Assembly: GCF_041146395.1 (NCBI RefSeq)
Contig: NC_091012.1
Coordinates: 14,808,193-14,872,192 of the forward strand
DNA from: Eulemur rufifrons
Taxonomy: Eukaryota; Chordata; Mammalia; Primates; Lemuridae
DNA: 64,000 nucleotides
Reading direction: 5' to 3'
Shown here in pieces: positions 1-10,160 of the stretch. Positions within the stretch are counted from its first letter, which is position 1; the number at the start of each line of letters is the position of its first letter. The position numbers and the translations under genes were made by a program. The notes beneath the pieces were generated by a model. It saw only the letters and a list, made by a program, of their open reading frames with translations, was not told the origin of the DNA and did not search any database.

Positions 1-130
1 ATTTTTTTTAATTTAATTTTACAGAATCAAAGAGTCTAACAGTATATCTTGTTAGATACAGTATGTCCTCATAATGTATACATTATTTCTTGTACAATGA
101 TATGAAATAATATGGGAAATATTCATGATA
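1..130 (-). other. Candidate 3'-transduced or flanking DNA of L1-A
   Basis: On the L1 sense strand this segment follows the 43-nt tail shared by L1-A and L1-B, and it ends in an A-rich run at the very edge of the window. The 5' edge of L1-A is followed by GATCTCCCCTTTA, and no matching duplication occurs in 1-180. The 3' end of the insertion may therefore lie outside the window, with this segment inside the inserted unit. It could equally be ordinary genomic flank with the TSD lost. No gene is seen. Confidence 0.35.
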
Positions 131-341
131 AATTATTAAGTGAACACTGCAAGTTAAAAACAATAGTTTCATATTTTTTTCCCCACCCCCCCTTTCCCGA
201 GTCAGCACCTTCAAGTGTTACCACTCCCCAAACGGTGCGCAATGCACTCATTGTGTAGGTATACCCCCATCCCCTCCCCCACCCCCCACCTCAGTCTGAT
301 GTCCAATTGGTGTCGTTCCCAGATTTGTATTTAGGTGATGA

Positions 342-3300
342 TCAAGGAAACCAATTTTCTGGTGAGCACATGTGATGCTTGTTTTGCCATTCTTGGGATA
401 CTTCACTTAATATAATGGGTTCCAACTCTCTCCAGGAGAACCATAGAGATGTTGTATCTTCATCATTCCTTATAGCTGAGTAGTATTCCATGGTATACAT
501 ATACCACAGTTTACTAATCCAATCATGTATTGATGGGCATTTGGGTTGTTTCCACATCTTTGCTATTGTGAATTGTGCTGCTATAAACATTTGGGTACAC
601 GTGCCTTTGTTACAGAATGACCTTTTTTTCCGTTGGGTATATGCCCAGTAATGGGATTGCTGGGTCAAATGGCAGGTCTACTTGAATCTGTTTAAGATAC
701 CTCCATAATGCTTTCCACAGGGGTTGCACTAGTTTGCAGTCCCACCAGCAGTGTATTAGTGTTCCTGTCTCTCCACACCCACGCCAACATGTGTTGTTTT
801 GGGTTTTTTTGATAAAGGCCATTCTCACTGGGGTTAAGTGATATCTCATTGTGGTTTTGATTTGCATTTCCCTGATGATTAGAGATGTTGAACACTTTTT
901 CATATGTTTGTTAGCCATTTTTATATCTTCTTTTGAAAAATTTCTATTCATGTCCTTTGCCCACTTTTTGATAGGGTTGCTTGATTTTTTCTTGCTGATT
1001 TTCCTGAGTTCTAAATAGATTCTTGTTATCAGTCCTTTATCTGATGTGTAGTATGCAAAAATTTTTTCCCATTCTGTAGGTGGTCTGTTTATTCTCTGGA
1101 CTGTTTCTTTGGCTGTGCAGAAGCTTTTTAATTTAATCATGTCCCATTCATTTATTTTTGTTGCTGCTGTGATTGCCTTGGGGGTCTTCTTCATAAATTC
1201 TTTGCCTAGGCCAATGTCTGTAAGAGTCTTTCCTACATTTTCTTCTAGAATTCTGATTGTATCACGCCTAAGGTTTAAGTCTGTTATCCACCGTGATTTG
1301 ATTTTTGTGAGAGGTGAAAGCTGTGGGTCCTGTTTCAGTCTTCTACAAGTGGCTAACCAATTCTCCCAGCACCATTTATTGAATAGGGATTCTTGTCCCC
1401 AGAGTATATTCTTTCCTGCTTTGTCAAAAATTAGGTGACTATATGAGGATGGTGCTATATTTGGATTTTCTGTTGTGTTCCACTGGTCTGTGTCCCTGCA
1501 CTTGTGCCAATACCAGGCTGTTTTAAGAACCACGGCCTTGTAGTATAGTTTGAGGTCTGGCAAATTAATACCTCCCATTTTGTTTTTGTTGCTTAAAATT
1601 GCTTTTGCTATACGGGGTCTTCTTTGATTCCATACAAAGTGTATAATTATTTTCTTTATGTCTGTAAAGAATGATGTTGGTAATTTAATAGGGATTGCAT
1701 TGAATCTGTAGATCACTTTGGGTAGTATAGACATTTTAACAATGTTGATTCTTCCGATCCACGAGCATGGTATATTTTTCCATCTATTTGCAAGTTCTGC
1801 TATTTCTTTTCTCAGTGTTTCATAGTTTTCCTTATAGAGGTCCTTTACCTCTTTAGTTAGATATATACCTAGATATTTTATTTTTTTTGTTGCTATTTTG
1901 AAGGGTATTGAGTCTTTAATTTGGTTTTCCGATTGACTGTTATTGGCATATATAAATGCCTCTGATTTGTGTATATTAATGTTTTAGCCTGAGACTTTGC
2001 TGTATTCGTTAATCAATTCCAGGAGTCTCTTGGTTGAATCCTGGGGGTTTTCCAGATATAACATCATATCATCAGCAAAAAGTGAGAGTTTGATCTCTTC
2101 CTTCCCTATTTGGACTCCCTTGATACTGCTCTCTTGCCTGATAGCTCTCACAAGGACTTCCAATACTATGTTGAAAAGTAATGGAGACAATGGGCAGCCC
2201 TGTCTGGTTCCAGTTCTAAGTGGGAGTGCTTTCAGTTTTTCCCCATTCAGTATGATGTTGGCTGTGGGTTTGTCATATATGGCTTGTATCATTTTTAGGT
2301 AGGTTCCATCAATGCCTATTTTGTTAAGCGTTTTTATCATAAAAGGGTGTTGAATTTTGTCAAATGCTTTTTCTGCATCTAATGAGAGTATCATATGGTT
2401 TTTGTTTTTGCTTCTATTTATGTAGTGAGTTACATTTATAGATTTACGTATGTTGAACCACCCCTGCATCTCGGGGATGAAGCCCACTTGGTCGTGGTGG
2501 ATTACTTTTTTGATAAGTACTTGGATTCGATTTGCTAGTATTTTATTGAGAATTTTTGCATCTATATTCATGAGGGAAATTGGTCTGTAGTTCTCTATTT
2601 TTGTTGTGTCCTTTTCAGGTTTTGGTATTAATGTTATATTGGCTTGGTAGAACGTGTTGGGGAGAACTCCATCCTTCTCAATATTGGACAATAGTTTATG
2701 TAGGATGGGCACCAGTTCTTCTTTGTATGTATGGTAAAATTCAGGTGTGAACCCATCTGGACCAGGGCTTTTCTTTTTGGGAAGGTTTTTTATTGCTGTT
2801 TCGATTTCAGTTCTTGATATTGGTCTGTTCAGGTACTCTATTTCTTCCTGGTTGAGCCTGGGAAGACTATGTGTTTCTAAAAATTTGTCCATTTCCTCCA
2901 CGTTCTCCAGTTTGTGTGCATAAAGATTTTTGTAGAATTCATAGATGGTGTCTTGTATCTCTGTAGCATCGGTTGTGATTTCTCCTTTCATGTTCCTAAT
3001 GGAGGTTATTAGAGATTTTACTTTTGTGCTCTTGGTTAGTCTAGCCAGAGGTGTGTCTATTTTGTTTATCTTTTCAAAGAACCAACTTTTTGTTTTATTA
3101 ATTTCCCTTATAGTTTCTTTGTTGTCCTTTTCATTTAGTTCTGATTTGATCTTAGTAATTTCTCGCCTTCTGCTGGGTTTGGGATCGTTCTGTTCTTCTT
3201 TCTCCAGTTCTTTGAGTCTATTCGTTAGGTTGTCTATTTGCATGTTTTCTGTCTTTTTGATATAGGCATTTATGGATATGAATTTTCCTCTCAGGACTGC

Positions 3301-4221
3301 TTTAGCTGCATCCCATAGATTTTGATAAGTTGTATCTCCATTGTCATTTAATTCAAAGAAAGTTTTGATTTCCATCTTGATTTCTTCTTTTATAGAATAA
3401 TTATTCAGGAGAAGGTTATTTAGCTTCCATGACTTTGAGTAAGAGTGAGGGTTTCTGTTTGTGATCATTGTTACTTTTATTCCGCTGTGATCTGAGAAGA
3501 TGCATGGTATAATTTCTATTTTTTTGAATTTTTGAAGACATGATTTATGTCCTAGGACATGGTCAATCTTAGAGAATATCCCGTGAGCTGATAAGAAGAA
3601 TGTATATTCTGTGGACTTTGGGTAGAATGTCCTATAGATGTCAGCCATGCCCATTTGTTCTAGCATTCTATTGAGGTCCAGTATGTCTTTGTTTATTTTC
3701 TGTTTAGAGGATCTGTCCTGTACTGTCAGTGGGGTGTTAAAGTCTCCAGCTATTACAGTATTGTTATCTATCATTTGGTTGAGATCTAGTAGGGTTTGCT
3801 TTATGAATCTAGGTGCATCTAGGTTGGGTGCATATATATTGAGTATAGTCATGGCTTCTTGATGAATTGTGCCTTTAATCAGTATGTAGTAGCCATCTTT
3901 GTCTTTTATTATTTTTGTTGGTTTGAAAGCTAAGTTATTGGAAATTAAGATTGCCACACCAGCTTTCTTTTGGTTACCATTTGCTTGAAATATCGATTTC
4001 CATCCTTTTATTTTCAGTCTAAATGCATCTGTGGAGGTTAGGTGAGTTTCTTGAAGACAGCAGATACTTGGATTGTATTTTTTTATCCATTGGGCCAGTC
4101 TATGTCTCTTGAGCGGGGAGTTCAAGCCATTCACATTTATTGAGAAAACTGATAGGGGAGACAGTTTTTTGTTCAGCTTGTTGGGTAGAACTTCATTGTG
4201 ATGTTTTCTCTCCTGCGCCAT
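342..4221 (-). pseudogene. L1-A ORF2, endonuclease-reverse transcriptase, disabled
   Basis: ORF2 supplies the nicking endonuclease and reverse transcriptase for target-primed reverse transcription. The frame starts at 4221 (MAQERKHHN). The N-terminal endonuclease shows [32 protein letters not shown] and [11 protein letters not shown], ending with SDHSG. The reverse transcriptase shows [31 protein letters not shown] and the catalytic FADDMMLY. The C-terminal Cys-rich segment [18 protein letters not shown] is present. Two lesions break it. A TAC-to-TAA type change gives a stop at 1984-1986, just after the catalytic region. A +1 in an A run (T run on the plus strand at 623-629) shifts the last 100 or so residues, which continue in another frame to 342. 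Corrected for the +1, the length equals the intact-frame length of about 1292 codons seen in L1-C. Confidence 0.93.
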
Positions 4222-4260
4222 TGTGGTATCTGGAATTTCATCTTTAGCTCTTGAGTAGTT

Positions 4261-5264
4261 TTACATTCGTGGATCTTTCTTATGCTGATCCATGTATAAT
4301 TCTCTTTTGAGTACTTCTTGGAGGGCTGGTCTTGTCTTGGTGAATTCCCTCAACCTTTGTTTATCTGAGAATGTCTTGATTTCTCCTTCATATAGAAAAC
4401 TTAGCTTAGCTGGGTACAAGATTCTAGGCTGGGCATTATTCTGTTTCAGAAGCGTGAAAATGGGGCCCCAACCTCTTCTTGCTTGTAAGGTTTCAGCTGA
4501 GAAATCTGGCGTAATTCTGATGGGTTTTCCTTTGTAAGTTACTTGTTTCTTTCTCCTTACAGCTCGGAGAAGTGACTCTTTAGTGGATATTTTGGTCAGC
4601 CTGATGACTACGTGGCGTGGTGTTTTCCTATTTGCTATGAATCTCCCAGGGGTCCTTTGAGATTCTTGAATCTGTATGTCTAGAGTATTGGCAAGGCCTG
4701 GAAAATTTTCCTCGATTATGTCTTCAAATAGCTTGTCCAACCCTTGCTTATTATCTTCTTCACCCTCAAGAATGCCAATAACTCTCAAGTTAGGTTTCTT
4801 CACATAATCCCACATTTCTTGAAGACTCAGATCATTTCTCTTACTTTTTTGATCTATCTCTGTGACTGACTTATTTAGTTGGAAGGAGTTATCTTCAATT
4901 TCTGAGATTCTTTCCTCTGTTTGATCTACCCTGCTCTTGAGACTTTCCACAGTGTTTTGTAGCTCTCTGAGTGAATTCTTCACTTCTAGGAGTTCAGTTT
5001 GGTTTTTCTTCAATATTTCAATTTCTTTAGTGAATTTTTCCTCCAAATCCTGTATTTTTTTTGTGTTTTCCTTGTGTTGTTTATCCATTGATTCTTGTAT
5101 ATTATCAGCTTGTTTATAATCCATAATTGGAATTCTGCCTGTGACATGTTGGTGTTTTGAGTCTGGTTTGTGTCAAATGGTTGGGAGCTGGTATTTCTCT
5201 TTGGGGATGAGCTTTCCATTTGATTCTTTTTGCTCTCCATGTTTTTTCGCTGGGCCCTTCCCAT
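4261..5264 (-). pseudogene. L1-A ORF1, RNA-binding chaperone, frameshifted
   Basis: ORF1p coats L1 RNA as a trimer. The natural start is the ATG at 5264 (MGRAQRKNMES), as in L1-B and L1-C. A single-base deletion near 5104 shifts the frame after about 53 residues. A second open frame from 5124 then carries the rest to 4261: a heptad-rich coiled coil (LEEKFTKEIEILKKN onward), the RRM-like core (LRVIGILEGEEDNK; EENFPGL) and the C-terminal domain (RAVRRKKQVTYKGKPIRI; LSFLYEGEIKTFSDKQRL). Without the deletion it would be about 334 residues, close to the usual primate ORF1p length. The ATG at 5124 could yield an N-terminally shortened protein, which is inference only. Confidence 0.93.
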
Positions 5265-5997
5265 CTAGATTTGTCGTTGGATCTTTACTTATAGGTTTAG
5301 TCTGGTTAACAGGACTGTTTGTGCTCTATTCTTAGGCTGTGAAACAGTCTAGGTATGTTGCTTCTTTTGACAAGAGGGGGAGACTGTTATGTATTGTTCA
5401 GAGATTTTTCTGTTTCCGTTGGGGGACTGCTTCTGATGGGTCCAATCCTAGAGGATTGGAGTGATCCAGGACCGCTTTTGTGAGTTAGGACACTGTGTTG
5501 TGGTCTTTCAGAAGGCAGGCAGGGTCCACACTAATAGTAGACCGAAATTCTCTTTGTTTGTTTGTTTGTTTGTTTCCCTTTGGTTCTTCCTCTATAGGGA
5601 AGGTTTCTGACTCTATCTGCCGGCAAGATACTAGCTATGGGGAGAGGACGGTGACTTTGCTTGCTCAGCGCCCCAGTTGCTGTAGCTCCCACGGGCAAAA
5701 GTCTGTATTGGCCCAATGTCCCCAGGGATCAGGTTCCACACTCTCGCTTCTGGAGAAGTATTCAGTGTTTACACTTGGGCAGGGATCCTATATAAGGTCC
5801 GTGGACCAGGGGAGAGGGCTGTCCAGGGAGCCTCTTGGTACCCTATTGCTCCGCAGTGACTTGGCTGTGGGCCCTAGAGTGGCAATTGCGTGCCTGCAGA
5901 TCTCCGGCCCTGGGGGTGACTACTCAGGATCCGGTATGTACCAGAGCCAGGGACCTGGCCCGTTCCGAAGCTCACCGTGGGTCCCCAGTTAGAAGGC

Positions 5998-6168
5998 GAA
6001 AAGAGAGGAGAAAGAGAAGAGAAAAAGAAAAAAGAAAAAAGAAAAGGAAAGAAAGAAAAGAAAGAGGAGAAAACGAAAGAGAAAAGAAAAAAAAGAAGAA
6101 AAAGAAAGAAAGAAAAAGAAAAAAAAAGAAAAAAAAAAGAAAAAGAAAAAAAAAAAAAAGAAAAGAAA
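5998..6168 (+). repeat. Purine-only tract (GAAA/GGAAA-rich) in L1-A 5' UTR
   Basis: This is about 170 bases of A and G on the plus strand, with a single C at 6074, so it is pyrimidine-rich on the L1 sense strand. The same tract, slightly shorter, sits at the same place in L1-B. A second weaker A/G tract follows at about 6590-6690 in L1-A only. Open frames rich in Lys/Arg/Glu or Phe across it are compositional artefacts. Confidence 0.9.
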
Positions 6169-6863
6169 CGCAAAAAGCCAAACCAAAAAAACACCAAAAA
6201 CGCCAACAAAAATGAACAAAAACAAACTACATAGCACTTCACCACACCGCAAGGCAGAAAGATACACAAATCTGAAGTATATAATTCAGCGACTCAATGT
6301 TTTTTTGTTTGTTTGTTTGTTTTACGCCTTAGCACAGCTCTGCCCCTTCACTTCTGCTCCGCTGGGTCCGGAGCGGCCATTAGATGTTTTTGTTTTTACG
6401 CCTTAGCACAGCTCCGCCCCTTCACGCCCGCCCGGCTGGGTCCCGGGCGGTTTCGCAGTGGATTTCAAGATGACGTCTGCGCGCCCGCACAGCTCCGAGG
6501 GTGGTGGGGATCCAACCTCCGCGCTCAAAAAGGCACGGCAGCCAGAGGCCCAGAGGGCAAAGGTGCCCGCCGAGGCTGTCCACCGCCAGAAAAAAAAAGA
6601 AAAAGAAAAGAAAAGGAAAGAAAAAAAAAGAAAAAAACCCCAAAAAAACAAAAACAAACACAAACACAAACAAACAAAACCCAGAAGAAATTTACCAAGA
6701 ATAAAATATACAGTTCGGCGAGCCTATTCTTCTTGTTCGTGTTTTTTTTTTTTTTTTTTTTTTTACCCTAGTTCAGCTCTGCCCCTTCACCCCGAGCGCG
6801 GCCCCGGCATATCCCGTACTCCTGGCGTTGGTTCAGAGACCAGCGGAGGGCGCCGGGCAGAGA

Positions 6864-7244
6864 GAGCCGCTCGGCACTTTATGGCTCCCGAGCGGTTTCG
6901 CCCTCACTTTCAAGATGGCGCCTGCAGAGCTCCGGGGCTGGAGGAGACCGGCTCCTCGGCAGGCAGAGACCACCACTGCCCGGGGGCTGGTGACCAAGAA
7001 CGCGCACCAGGGGGTCACCGGCTGGAGAACCGCCGAAAAAGGCAGCACGGGCAGAAAGAGCCGCTGGGCACTTTTTGGCTCCCGAGCGGTTTTGCCTTCG
7101 CTTTCAAGATGGCGCCTGCCGAGCTCCGGGGCCGGAGGGGGCCGGCTCCCCGGCAGGCGGAGACCGCCACTGCCCAGGGGCTGGCGAGCAAGGACACGCA
7201 CTGGGGGTGACCGGCTGGAGAACTGCCGAAAAAGGCAGCACGGG
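6864..7244 (-). repeat. Two tandem ~194-bp monomers in L1-A 5' UTR
   Basis: GAGCCGCT begins at 6864 and recurs at 7058, a period of 194. The two units align throughout: the TGGCTCCCGAGCGG box, CAAGATGGCGCC at 6911 and 7105, the CGGCAGGC box, and CGAAAAAGGCAGCACGGG at the end. A third, divergent unit is visible at about 6440-6560 (CCGGGCGGTTTCG, then AAGATGACGTC at 6468, then CACAGCTCCGAGG). L1-B has one unit (40768-40954). This resembles the monomer organisation of rodent L1 promoters in principle, but no homology to those is claimed. Confidence 0.85.
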
Positions 7245-7706
7245 GTACAACGCTATTTGCTGTCCGGGAGTCTTTTGTGTTTTTCTGCCCTGGGGCAGAT
7301 CCGTCCCTCCTCGCCAAGCACTGTCTCAGCTGAGATCCCCCAGGTTCTAAGGTAATTTCTCAAAAAAAGCCTCCTGTCTCCAATGCGCCACGTATCCCTC
7401 AGTGATTCTGTGCTGGCCTGGGTCAGGGCTCTGTTCAATTGGGAGCGGAGGGCTAGCCGCTTTCCCGAGAGGCTGCACCCGCCCCGGCTGGGGGCGGGTG
7501 TATCCAACCCGCGCTCCGCTGGCTAGTGTCTGTCCCGCGTTCCTAATTTTCGTTCACCTCAGACCTCACTCGCTCTGTTTGTCCCACGCTGATTCTCCGT
7601 GGATTCACACCGCTGTTCCTGTGTGGAAGCGGTCTTCTAGCGTTGTGGCAGGTCCGGATCGATGCCTTCCTTCCCAGGAGCGCAGATTCAGGCCGTCACC
7701 ACCACT

Positions 7707-7716
7707 CCGCCATCTT
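7707..7716 (-). promoter_or_regulatory. YY1-like motif at the L1-A 5' tip
   Basis: The L1 sense strand reads AAGATGGCGG within the first bases of the element. In human L1 a YY1 site of similar core, close to the 5' end, sets the transcription start position. The same motif is at the tip of L1-B and, with one change, of L1-D. Confidence 0.6.
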
Positions 7717-7717
7717 T

Positions 7718-9800
7718 GATCTCCCCTTTATGGGAATTAGGAAAATGCCACCCCTATCAGACCTGTATGGGCAAAGGGATCTGTCCTCCAGAGGACACAG
7801 CTGTGTGAACCAGGAGAGCAGACACAGGGAATAAAGTGTAGGCTGCTTTGCACCCACTGTTCCCACCAGTTAGTCTATGAGCATGTGCACAGTGCAGAAG
7901 AATGCCTCCATCCCAAGCAGCAAGAGTGTTTGGACATAAACTCTCCTCCCCAAGAGATCTTATTTAGATATAAAGTGTCAGGCTATTGTGGTGGTGTGTT
8001 CTGACACCCATTCCTCAGTCTTCTCTGCTGCTTCTACTCACAGGAGCATTTTATTACCTGTATTCAGCAGTACAGGACCCAATATATAGTGGCAATAAAT
8101 TTCTTTGTGTTCTTATGATGCTCATCAGATAAACCTCTGTTGTACTAATAATTAAACTTAACATTAACTTAATTAGAAACATACTTGTGATCCTCTTTCT
8201 TAATAGTATACTATCTCAGGTTAAAACGGTGAGTTTTCACTCCATAAAACTATGGGTCTTAGCACAGGGCAGCATATCAGCCTTTTAATATGCAGCATGA
8301 TATGCTCTAATGTGGCCTATTTGATATCTTAAAAATATGTTCTCCATTTGGCCTCAGTCAAGACCACCCAGCCACAGACTTCTATTGTCCACAAGTTTAA
8401 TTCTTTTTGCTCTTTTCAACCCTGTCCAACATATTTTCAGCTGCCATCAATATCCCTTCAATCTAGTTGGCTTTCTCAAGTCTTTATTTGTTTTCCCTCT
8501 TTTAAGCCTTTCAAATCAATGTAAACTTTTGCTCCCGCTCCCAGAAGAAAAGAATATTGTGAACCAACAATCCTATACTTAGGAAAACTGCCTATCAAAA
8601 ATAAAGACATAACAAACACACTCCAGATTAACAAAAAGTAAGAAAATTATTGGCAGCAGGCACACCTGACAGGAAATATTAAAGAAAGCTTTTTTAGTCT
8701 AAAAACAAGGGTCTCAGGTAATAGTTTGAATCTACATAGATGACAAAGACACCAATAAAGGTAATCAGGTCTTTCAAAAGCACAAGATGAATGTATGTTT
8801 TTTTTCTTTCTTTACCTAATTCATCTAAAAACCACAATTGTATGAAATTGTAAATATAATTATGCAGTTGGGCTTATCAAAATTGTAAATATAATCTATT
8901 CTCCATGACAGAACAAAGGAGGTGAATGAGAACAATGTTTGTTTGGTATAAATATATATTTCCTAATAACTGAAATGCACTGGAAGAAATAGACCAAGAA
9001 ATGGGAAATAAGGTGGCTAATATCACAAAAGTTGTAGATATATAATTGCTTTCCTTTCTTCTCTCAGCTTCTTTAAAGCAAACATAATTACACAAAGTAG
9101 TAAGTACAAAAATATATCATTGATTTTGTCCAAAATAGAAGTCCCAAAATGACAGGCAGCATGACAAGAAAATTGAACACTTGTGGTGTTATGACCCATA
9201 TATTATATGCTACTGTTCCTTACTGTAGCAAAATACTAGAGTAGTGAAATAATTTTTCACACTATAGACAAAAATCTGTTTGTTTCCACACATATATCAT
9301 CAACTTTATCCCAGTTAGGATGGTATGTATCTCCATGAGATAAACTGGAGATAGCTAATACCACAGTGGATGAAATTACAGTGCCTAAAGGGAGTAAGGT
9401 TTTTGTACGTGGTAGGGACCAATGGTAAAATAATATAATATTTAATAATGTTTCTTAACACACAATGTTACAAGACCCTGAAATATCATAGTCTGCAGAC
9501 ATATTGAAGTGGGATATGAGGAAAATGATATAGGAGAATAAAAATTATTCTGTCCTCATATTTCTATGAGGTATGTAGGACTACCAAGGATATAGAAGAA
9601 ATTTGAGAAGTTATATTTTTGATCAAGGTCTCTTTCAAACTATTTTAATAAAAAAAATTTTGACCTGAAAGAGAAAACAATATTATCCAACCAGTTTTAT
9701 AAATTAGACACTGAGTATATCAAAATCTATTGTGACCTTACCTTCTCGTATTCCTGCCTGAATTCAATAAAATCCTTATGCAAAGCAAACACAGATCAAA
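7718..9800. other. Intergenic DNA, no gene recognised
   Basis: The sequence is A/T-rich with only short open frames lacking recognisable domains. GAATAAAG near 7830 and GCAATAAAT near 8090 look like polyadenylation hexamers but have no associated gene. I could not assign the segment around 7740-8110 to a repeat family. Confidence 0.5.
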
Positions 9801-9814
9801 TAATTTAGGGAATT

Positions 9815-10146
9815 TTTTTTTTTTTTAAGACAGAGTCTCACTCTGTTGCCCAGGCTAGAGTGAGTGCCGTGGTGTCAGCCTAGCTCACAGCAACCTCAAA
9901 CTCCTGAGCTCAAGCGATCCTCCTGTCTCAGCCTCCCGAGTAGCTGGGACTACAGGCATGTGCCACCATGCCCGGCTAATTTTTTCTATATATATTTTTA
10001 GCTGTCCATATAATTTCTTTCTATTTTTAGTAGAGGTGGGGTCTCGCTCTTGCTCAGGCTGGTCTCGAACTCCTGAGCTCAAACAATCCGCCCACCTCGG
10101 CCTCCCAGAGTGCTAGGATTACAGGCGTGAGCCACCGCGCCCGGCC
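9815..10146 (-). mobile_element. Alu, strepsirrhine type
   Basis: The plus strand starts with a T run (tail) and ends GCCACCGCGCCCGGCC, the complement of the Alu 5' end. The dimeric structure is complete, and the A/T-rich linker typical of lemur Alus lies around 9980-10030. It is flanked by a perfect 14-bp TSD, TAATTTAGGGAATT, at 9801-9814 and 10147-10160. The internal Pol III B box (complement of GTTCGAGACC) is present. The perfect TSD suggests a fairly young insertion. Confidence 0.95.
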
Positions 10147-10160
10147 TAATTTAGGGAATT

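Larger units (their letters stand above)
131..7717 (-). mobile_element. L1-A, full-length LINE-1, strepsirrhine type
   Basis: Reading the minus strand from 7717, this copy has a 5' UTR of about 2.45 kb, ORF1, a 39-nt spacer, ORF2, a short G-rich 3' UTR, a short A run (T run at 174-180) and a 43-nt tail (131-173) that is also found in L1-B. It is close to L1-B and L1-C across the coding region and clearly more distant from L1-D. Its 5' UTR is longer than that of L1-B because it has an extra block of roughly 360 bp and additional monomer-like units. ORF1 carries one frameshift, and ORF2 carries one nonsense codon and one frameshift, so the copy cannot make both proteins. No TSD partner is visible, probably because the far end is outside the window. 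Confidence 0.95.
5265..7717 (-). promoter_or_regulatory. L1-A 5' UTR and internal promoter region
   Basis: About 2.45 kb lies between ORF1 and the 5' tip. The ORF1-proximal part (5265-5990) and the 5' tip (about 7250-7717) have counterparts in L1-D. The middle (about 5990-7245) does not. That middle holds a purine tract, three copies of a short CTTAGCACAGCTC-type motif (about 6325-6351, 6399-6425, 6765-6790), T/A homopolymer tracts and GC-rich monomer-like units. The region is rich in CpG. L1 5' UTRs are internal RNA polymerase II promoters, so the promoter role is by family knowledge rather than direct evidence here. Confidence 0.75.

Noticed and set aside
1109..1438. Plus-strand 109-codon frame, repeated almost identically at 35393-35722 and on the minus strand at 54780-55109
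   Set aside because: It is the antisense of L1 ORF2 in each copy. Its preservation follows from the coding strand, and no independent evidence supports a gene.
2945..3265. Hydrophobic plus-strand frame resembling a membrane protein
   Set aside because: Antisense shadow of the Lys/Glu-rich part of ORF2. Similar shadows occur in L1-B and L1-C.
5550..5577. TTTG repeat, also AAAC repeat at 50638-50663, considered as a CRISPR-like or regulatory array
   Set aside because: It is a 4-bp microsatellite of the L1 5' UTR, shorter in L1-B, and the organism is a mammal.
5835..6269. Long Lys/Arg/Glu-rich and Phe-rich frames on both strands, also at 40117-40538
   Set aside because: Produced by the purine tract in the L1 5' UTR, which has few possible stop codons.
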